From an uncultured Lachnospiraceae bacterium (GTDB lineage Bacteria > Bacillota > Clostridia > Lachnospirales > Lachnospiraceae), in the NCBI GenBank assembly GCA_947177515.1, contig CAMWUU010000254.1:1-5439 (forward strand): a stretch of DNA of 5,439 nt, in the 5' to 3' direction. The stretch's first letter is position 1, and each line of letters starts with the position of its first letter. The notes under the pieces are model-generated. The model saw only the letters and a program-made list of their open reading frames with translations, had not been told where the DNA came from and did no database searches. This document shows positions 1-5,439 of the stretch, piece by piece. A program made the position numbers and the translations under genes.

Positions 1-3000
1 CTTAGTATCCCCCCCTGCTTCACCTGCCGTATTACATTCCTCATCCTCCTGTGCTGGAATCGCATCCTGGGACGGATAAAGCTGTGGTGTTTCAAATTCA
101 TCCTCCCCGTCAGCCAGATTCTTTAACTCCGAAACACTGACTTTAAAAGGAAGCTCCGAATCCACAGCATAGGGATAATCAAATGCAAGATAGTCCCGGA
201 TCCTGCCTAACACCGCTTCATCCGGTTCAAAACACTTCCCCGTACCATTTAAAAACTGCTGATACAAAAAATCTCTTTCCCGTGCCTTGGTTCCTCCGGA
301 CATACTTCCCTGAAAAGGTGAGAAAAGTGTAAGACGGATTGTTTTAAGACCAGCAATTACAGGTCCGATAAAGTCAAGACAGGATTTTGCCTTTGCAAGC
401 GCCAAAAAGAACAATTTCTGCCCGTCACCTGGCATAATGGCTTCCCATTTTGCAGATAATCTTCCATAATTTTCCACATATCCAATCATGCAGAGTTTTT
501 CCTTTGCACGTGTCATCGCCACATACAAAAGGCGCAGTTCCTCGCTTAACATCTCCTCTTCCATCTGCTGCTTCAGAACTTTTTTACGCAATGTCGGAAC
601 CACAGTCCTGTGCTCCCCATCAATATAATCCATGGCAAGCCCGCCGTCCGGATGGAAAAGAAGTCTTTCCCTTGTATCCGCGAAATTAAATTTTTTCGTC
701 AGACCGCAGACAAAGACAACCGGAAATTCAAGTCCTTTGCTGCGGTGGATGCTCATAATACGCACCGCATCCTCACCCTCCGCCGTTTCCGCCGCTTCCC
801 CATAGTCCACCTCATACTCAATCAGGCGCTCCACATAGCGGACAAACTGGAACAGGCCACGGTACGAACTCTGCCCGAAAGCCGCTGCCTTCTCCACAAA
901 TATTGCCAGGTTCTTGCTGCGCCTGCCACCCGCAGGCATTGCTGCAACAAAACTGTTGTATCCTGTTTTTTCAAACAGTTCTTCCAACAACTCCGGTACC
1001 GTAAGGATACGGCTGCGCTCCCTGAGCATGTCATAAATCCGCAGAAAGTCCGCAAGCCGCCGGGCAGTATCCCCTACCACATCCCCTATTTCCTGACCGC
1101 CCCCCACACAGCCATCCCCATCCTTTTCATTTCCATCGCCAGGAAAGGATGCCGCACAGCGCCTGACCGCCTCCCCTAGGGGCATATGCCTCCACTGTGC
1201 ACGCAAAGCCGCCAGCTCATCCGTTGTAAGCCCCACAAAGGGCGAGAGGAGCACATTACAATACGGGATGTCCTGGCGCGGGTTATCAAGGATACGCAGG
1301 TAATTGAGCAGCCATTTGATTTCCGGCACATTAAAATATCCTCCCTGCGTATCCGATACGGCAGGAATTCCCTGCTCGGTAAGCACTTTTGCAAAAACCT
1401 CCGCCCATCCGCTCATGGTACGCAGCAAAACCACAATATCCCCATACCGGCACGGGCGCAGCAGCACATCGTTTTTTTCATCCTTCGTCTGTATGGTCAG
1501 CCCTGCACAGTACTCCTTTATTTTCCTGGCGCAGGCAAGCGCCTCCTGCTCCCTCTTGGAATACTCGCGCTCCTCATCTTCCCCATCCTCGGAAAGACTC
1601 TCTGTTAGATCCACTTCCCCTTCTAAATCCTCCGCTTCCTCCCCCGCCTGTACCAACAGCAATTCCGTCACATTGTCAATCCCTTTATCCCTTTTTAGGT
1701 ATTGGGCACCAGGGTACAGCGCTGCTGCCTCATCATATTCAATCTGCCCAAATCCCCTGCCCATCAGCCGGAAAAATAACTCGTTCACACTGTCAAGTAC
1801 TTCCCTGCGGCTCCGGAAATTCCGGTGCAGGTCAATGCGCTGATATTTTCCTCCTTCCACTGAGTAACTGTTATATTTTTCCAGAAAAAGTTCCGGCTTT
1901 GCCAAGCGGAAACGGTAGATACTCTGTTTCATATCCCCGACCATAAAAATATTCGGACTTCCTTCTTCCTCCCTGGAAATACTGCGCAAAATCGCCTCCT
2001 GCACTTCATTGCTGTCCTGGTACTCATCCACCATGATCTCCTCAAACCTAAGCCGGAGTTCCTTTGCTGCCGTCCTTGCCATAAGGATGCCATCCTTTTT
2101 CTCCGTCAGGATATCCAGTGCAAAATGCTCGATATCTGAAAAATCAAGTACCCTCTTTTCTGCTTTCTTCTGTGCAAATTTTTCTCTAAATGACAAAGTC
2201 AGCTTTACCATTACGCGCACATAGCGCGCCGCGCCGCGCTCATCTTCCTCCATCTGCGCGTAATCCTGGAAAAAAAAGTCCGCCGCAATCCCCCTGATAC
2301 ACTCTTTTACCTGCTCTCTCATCGCCTTCACCAGATTTTTTTTCTCCTCCGTACATTCCGGTGCCGCCTTGCGCGAGAGCGCTGTAAATTTAATCCCATC
2401 AAATGCCTTTGATAACGCACGGTAATCCCTAAGGGCTAACAGTTCCTCAAGCAATGCCGCGTCATCCTGCAAAGCCTTCGCATAATGGGCAGGTCCATCC
2501 GGCTCCCCGCAGATGGCAAGCGCCCTCCCATTCCAGCAGAGCGCATCATCTAACCTGCGCTTTATAGAATGGACAACGGTATTTAGCCATTCCTGCGAAA
2601 AAACCTCCCCCTCTTGCCCATCCAGTTCTATCCCACCGCAAAGATCTTCTAACCATTCTTTTGGCCACGGGCAGCTCTCGGAGAACTGGAACAGGCGCAG
2701 GATATAATCTTCCAATTTTAAATCCTGGTGCCTCCCCCCATAGTTTTGCGCAAAGGAAAGGAAATCCTCTTCACCCGCGTCATACGCCTCCTCAAGCACA
2801 TCCGCAATTACCTCATGTCGCAGCAGGGTCAGTTCCTCCTCCTCCGCCACGCGGAAAACCGGGTCTAGGTCAATCTCGTGGAAATAATCACGGATTACAG
2901 AAAGGCAGAAGCTGTCAATTGTTGTAATCTGCGCGCTATGCAAAAGCATGGCCTGTCTTTGCAGATGTTTATTTTCCGGCTGCTGCAAGCGTCTTTCCTC

Positions 3001-3255
3001 GATTGCCGCACCGATTCGTTCCCGCATCTCCGCAGCGGCAGCGCGCGTAAAGGTCACAATCAGGAGCCGGTCAATATCAACCAGCGCCCCCTCTCCTTTC
3101 TTATTCTGTGCTGCTTCCCCAGTTCCACTTCCCGCAACCCGCTGTATAATACGCTCCACTAAGGTTGCCGTCTTGCCGGAACCCGCAGCCGCAGAAACCA
3201 GGATATTGCGGTTTCCAAGGAAAATCACCTGCTCCTGTTCCTTCGTCCATTGCAT
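1..3255 (-). CDS. addA: AddA, ATP-dependent helicase/nuclease subunit A (3' end missing)
   Basis: This is the motor subunit of the AddAB end-processing complex. It unwinds double-strand DNA ends 3' to 5' and, through a C-terminal nuclease, cuts one strand before RecA loading. From ATG at 3255 the frame is open for 1085 codons to base 1, so the stop is outside. The superfamily 1A (UvrD/Rep-like) motifs appear in order: the Q-motif-like start MQWTKEQEQVI; Walker A AAAGSGKT (K28, T29); motif Ia VTFTRAAAAEM (67-77); Walker B DEYQD (410-414); motif III GDMKQSIYRFR (440-450); motif IV HRNFRS (477-482); motif V SIHRSKGLEFP (835-845); and motif VI YVAMTRAKEKL (911-921, R916). KVSVSEL at 1038-1044 is the usual segment before the nuclease domain. 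Family members have about 1200-1250 residues, so the RecB-like nuclease active site is probably just off the edge. Low-complexity insertions lie near residues 41-57, 538-566 and 705-729. The gene follows addB after 8 bases and is probably cotranscribed and translationally coupled. The family call is secure; subunit identity is supported by the N-terminal wording and gene order. Confidence 0.96.
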   Translation of the reverse strand, partial: MQWTKEQEQVIFLGNRNILVSAAAGSGKTATLVERIIQRVAGSGTGEAAQNKKGEGALVDIDRLLIVTFTRAAAAEMRERIGAAIEERRLQQPENKHLQRQAMLLHSAQITTIDSFCLSVIRDYFHEIDLDPVFRVAEEEELTLLRHEVIADVLEEAYDAGEEDFLSFAQNYGGRHQDLKLEDYILRLFQFSESCPWPKEWLEDLCGGIELDGQEGEVFSQEWLNTVVHSIKRRLDDALCWNGRALAICGEPDGPAHYAKALQDDAALLEELLALRDYRALSKAFDGIKFTALSRKAAPECTEEKKNLVKAMREQVKECIRGIAADFFFQDYAQMEEDERGAARYVRVMVKLTLSFREKFAQKKAEKRVLDFSDIEHFALDILTEKKDGILMARTAAKELRLRFEEIMVDEYQDSNEVQEAILRSISREEEGSPNIFMVGDMKQSIYRFRLAKPELFLEKYNSYSVEGGKYQRIDLHRNFRSRREVLDSVNELFFRLMGRGFGQIEYDEAAALYPGAQYLKRDKGIDNVTELLLVQAGEEAEDLEGEVDLTESLSEDGEDEEREYSKREQEALACARKIKEYCAGLTIQTKDEKNDVLLRPCRYGDIVVLLRTMSGWAEVFAKVLTEQGIPAVSDTQGGYFNVPEIKWLLNYLRILDNPRQDIPYCNVLLSPFVGLTTDELAALRAQWRHMPLGEAVRRCAASFPGDGNEKDGDGCVGGGQEIGDVVGDTARRLADFLRIYDMLRERSRILTVPELLEELFEKTGYNSFVAAMPAGGRRSKNLAIFVEKAAAFGQSSYRGLFQFVRYVERLIEYEVDYGEAAETAEGEDAVRIMSIHRSKGLEFPVVFVCGLTKKFNFADTRERLLFHPDGGLAMDYIDGEHRTVVPTLRKKVLKQQMEEEMLSEELRLLYVAMTRAKEKLCMIGYVENYGRLSAKWEAIMPGDGQKLFFLALAKAKSCLDFIGPVIAGLKTIRLTLFSPFQGSMSGGTKARERDFLYQQFLNGTGKCFEPDEAVLGRIRDYLAFDYPYAVDSELPFKVSVSELKNLADGEDEFETPQLYPSQDAIPAQEDEECNTAGEAGGDTK

Positions 3256-3263
3256 CCCTTTAT

Positions 3264-5439
3264 TCACTCTCCTTTCCCCATACTTCCTTTACCCTGTACG
3301 GCATCCCCGTGTTTTTTTGATGTTTCCTTTTCCACACTGTACGCCTCCCTGCCCTCTGCCACAGATGCTTCCCCACCGCAGATTTTCTCCCTCACTTCAT
3401 CCTTTGCAAGCTTTTTTAGATCCCGGTAATGGTATCCTGACAATCTGCGGTCAAAATTACACGCATCCTTCAGGGTACAAAAATCGCAGGCATTCTCCAA
3501 TCCCCTGCGGTACGGGGCGGGTTCCACATCCCCGGAGAGGATTTTTTTTGCGTTCTCAAAAAGCCTCTCCCTGGCCAAACTCAATACTTTTCCAAAATAC
3601 TCCCCATCCACCGCCATGGAAGAAGCACTTAAATTTCCCGACTTTCCAGTTGAGGCGGGAATAACATTTGAGGATACCCCCGCGGCAAGCCCGCCCTGCG
3701 CGTCATAAAAACTATTATCCTGCGCAACAAGCGCCTCTTCTTTTGCGTTGACTAACCCGTTCATAACCAGTTTCTTCTGAATCTGTACCTCGGGATCCCC
3801 ACCCTTATCTACAATTGGGTCATCAATATGGTAATAGAGCATTCCTGCTGGAACCGCCCGTTCCATTCCCTTCTCCTTCGCCCACTGCATCGCCGCTTCC
3901 ATATATACTGCAAGTTGCAGGGATAGCCCATAGTAAAGTTTTTCCAATTTAAACTGTACATTCCCGGATTTGTAATCCACCACGCGTACATAATCCTCCC
4001 GCCCGTTATGATACAGATCGATCCGGTCTATACGCCCTCTAAGTGCTAGGTAGCGGTCGGCATGGGTGAAATCATACTCAAATTCCTCCGGTTCAAAATC
4101 ACCGCGCCGGATCTGTATCTGCACGGTATTTACCGTGCGCCGCAGCATACGCGCAATCCGGTTAACCAGCTCCCGGCTGCGCCCGGAGGAAGCAAAAATC
4201 CCCTCACCATACTCCTGCGCCGCCCGTTTTACCGCATCCATAAGCAGTTCATCGCTCTCCTTTTCCGGTATCGTATGCCAGTCGTATCCGCTTTCCTTCA
4301 CCCCCGCTGAATAGTATTGCAGCGCATTGTGGTAGACTGTCCCAATATCCGGCATACCGATCTGGTATTCCACCCGTTCCTCCACATTAAGCCCGAAAAC
4401 CAGGAAATGGGCAAAAGCGCAAGCCGCATACTGCTCTAAGCGCGTCACGCTGCCATAGAGTGTTTCCCCATAGAGTTTTTTCGCATTCTCCACGGAAAGA
4501 GCCTCTTCCGGCTTCTTATAGAATGCTGCTGACGCGACTGAAGCAAATGGGAGCGGTGCTGCAAATTCCCCTGTACGGTACAATGTATAAAGTTCTGCAA
4601 ACAGTTCAGGTACTTCCCCACCCGCCGCATATTCCCTGACCCCGCGCAAAAACCACGAAAATCCACGATCCGTTCCCAATACCCCCACATTCCCCATAAC
4701 CTTTAGCAAATCATCTTCCATTTCCACCCTTATCTTCGGAAACAGTTTCTGCACGCGGGAGAGCAGATAGGACGGGCGCATGGCCTTGCCCGAACCCTCG
4801 GAACGGCGGTAGGAGAGATAGAGGCGCTCTAAGGGCTTGGTCAGGCTCAAATACAGATAGAACTCACTTAAAAACGCATTCTGCCTGCGGTTTGGCGCAA
4901 GTTCAATCCCGTTCTCCTCAAAGAGCATACGATCCTGTTCCGAGAGCACACCACCACCCGCTTGGGGCTTTGGCACAATCCCTTCATTCAGACCGAGGAA
5001 AAACAAACAACGCACACCGTTTAAACGGGTTCTCTCCATATCCCCGACCATAATCTGGTCAAGCCCGGGCGGCACCAAACCAACCTTCGCCTCATCGATA
5101 CCTGTCTGTAAAATTTCCCCAAATTCCTGGAGCGTCATCGCATCTTCTCCCAACAATCCTACAATACGGTCAAAGATCTCCAGCAAAATCCGCCATAATT
5201 GTGCATATTCCCTTGCACGAACCGGCTCGCTCTCCAAAAGTTCCTGCGATTTTTCCTCAAGGTAGGTTTCTGTTCCATGGAGGATTAAAAAGCGTAAAAG
5301 TTCTGTCATCCGCTCCCGCCCCGTCGCATCCGGGCGCGAAAATACCTGGTACAGCCCCTCAAAACGCTGCACAAATTTTCTGCGGATCTCCTCGATCTTA
5401 CCTAAGTCAAGCGGATAAGCCGAGCGGTACCTCCCACGC
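3264..5439 (-). CDS. addB: AddB, ATP-dependent helicase/nuclease subunit B (5' end missing)
   Basis: This is the second subunit of AddAB, with an inactivated helicase fold, a RecB-family nuclease and a 4Fe-4S cluster. The frame is open from the window edge (first full codon 5436-5438) to TGA at 3264-3266, giving the last 724 residues, numbered here from the edge. A GTG at 5372 is in frame but is not the start, because coding sequence continues upstream of it. Family members have about 1150 residues, so roughly 430-460 N-terminal residues are missing, including the Chi-reading helicase-like part. Visible are the conserved VGDMERTR (131-138) and FFLGLNEGIVP (146-156), and NRRQNAFLSEFYLYLSLTKP (183-202). 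The nuclease core has GRIDRID (D471, D474), VVDYKSG (D488, K490) and a conserved Gln in LSLQLAVYM (Q508), the metal and catalytic residues of this fold. Four cluster cysteines are present: C340 in YAACAFAHF, then C651-x2-C654-x5-C660. The 311-residue gap between C340 and C651 is normal for AddB. The C-terminus carries an extra hydrophilic tail (about 688-724). Confidence 0.96.
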   Translation of the reverse strand, partial: RGRYRSAYPLDLGKIEEIRRKFVQRFEGLYQVFSRPDATGRERMTELLRFLILHGTETYLEEKSQELLESEPVRAREYAQLWRILLEIFDRIVGLLGEDAMTLQEFGEILQTGIDEAKVGLVPPGLDQIMVGDMERTRLNGVRCLFFLGLNEGIVPKPQAGGGVLSEQDRMLFEENGIELAPNRRQNAFLSEFYLYLSLTKPLERLYLSYRRSEGSGKAMRPSYLLSRVQKLFPKIRVEMEDDLLKVMGNVGVLGTDRGFSWFLRGVREYAAGGEVPELFAELYTLYRTGEFAAPLPFASVASAAFYKKPEEALSVENAKKLYGETLYGSVTRLEQYAACAFAHFLVFGLNVEERVEYQIGMPDIGTVYHNALQYYSAGVKESGYDWHTIPEKESDELLMDAVKRAAQEYGEGIFASSGRSRELVNRIARMLRRTVNTVQIQIRRGDFEPEEFEYDFTHADRYLALRGRIDRIDLYHNGREDYVRVVDYKSGNVQFKLEKLYYGLSLQLAVYMEAAMQWAKEKGMERAVPAGMLYYHIDDPIVDKGGDPEVQIQKKLVMNGLVNAKEEALVAQDNSFYDAQGGLAAGVSSNVIPASTGKSGNLSASSMAVDGEYFGKVLSLARERLFENAKKILSGDVEPAPYRRGLENACDFCTLKDACNFDRRLSGYHYRDLKKLAKDEVREKICGGEASVAEGREAYSVEKETSKKHGDAVQGKGSMGKGE
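3269..3275 (-). promoter_or_regulatory. Ribosome-binding site for addA inside the end of addB
   Basis: On the minus strand AAAGGAG lies within the last codons of addB and ends 13 bases before the addA ATG at 3255, slightly longer than the usual 7-9. The TGA of addB falls between the two, 8 bases before the ATG. A ribosome finishing addB would therefore stop next to the addA start, which suggests translational coupling and balanced subunit production. A second purine run, AAAGGG at 3256-3261, touches the ATG directly and is too close to serve it. The start at 3255 is chosen because it gives the standard AddA N-terminus (MQWTKEQ) and the correct frame into Walker A. Confidence 0.6.

Noticed and set aside
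610..1946. Several plus-strand open frames of 140-189 codons opposite addA
   Set aside because: They overlap each other in different frames and lie opposite conserved addA sequence. They have no family resemblance and are shadow frames.
2270..2343. Runs of eight A (2270-2277) and eight T (2336-2343) in addA, considered as frameshift sites
   Set aside because: The addA frame stays open through both (DFFFQ and EKKNL) and the conserved motifs on either side are in the same frame. There is no stop or overlapping frame that would make slippage productive.
3542..3549. Run of eight T in addB, considered as a frameshift or sequencing error
   Set aside because: The reading NAKKILSG continues directly to the conserved cluster cysteines in the same frame, so no error is indicated.
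2948..3664. A 238-codon open frame on the plus strand across the addB-addA junction
   Set aside because: It lies antisense to two well-supported genes. Its translation is rich in Pro, Ser, Cys and Arg with no recognisable domain, and the frame is open as a side effect of codon use in the real genes.
5370..5372. In-frame GTG as a possible addB start
   Set aside because: The frame continues upstream with coding-like sequence to the edge, and AddB needs several hundred more N-terminal residues, so this is an internal valine.
836..5426. Scattered AGCGG pentamers, the Chi sequence of Bacillus subtilis AddAB
   Set aside because: A five-base word is expected by chance several times in a window this size, and the Chi sequence of this organism is unknown.

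Overview
The window holds two adjacent genes on the minus strand, both running off an edge. Together they encode most of the AddAB (RexAB-type) helicase-nuclease, the Gram-positive counterpart of RecBCD. Reading in the direction of transcription, from high to low coordinates, the 3' part of addB comes first (5439 to 3264). After 8 bases comes addA, which starts at 3255 and is still open at base 1. There is no intergenic stretch of any size. No promoter, terminator, RNA gene, mobile element or CRISPR array was seen.

The proteins look like those of a Firmicute. The addB-addA order, the AddB iron-sulfur cysteine pattern and wording such as 'NRNILVSAAAGSGKT' in AddA suggest a clostridial bacterium, most likely of the Lachnospiraceae type. 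That placement rests on recalled family resemblance, not on a search. Base composition looks roughly balanced between GC and AT, with a coding-strand preference for GCG, GAG and CGC codons.

The two products act as one complex. AddA supplies the active superfamily 1 helicase motor, and all of its main motifs are visible here. Its own C-terminal nuclease domain lies beyond base 1. AddB supplies a second RecB-like nuclease plus a 4Fe-4S cluster that holds that domain together; both are visible. AddB's N-terminal helicase-like part, where Chi is read in the family, lies beyond base 5439. The complex processes double-strand DNA ends for RecA-dependent recombination and degrades linear DNA.

This is core DNA-repair sequence, and I do not see an undescribed system in it. 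The points worth a second look are modest: low-complexity insertions in AddA, a hydrophilic C-terminal tail on AddB whose codons carry the addA ribosome-binding site, and an unusual arrangement of two out-of-frame ATGs at the addA start.
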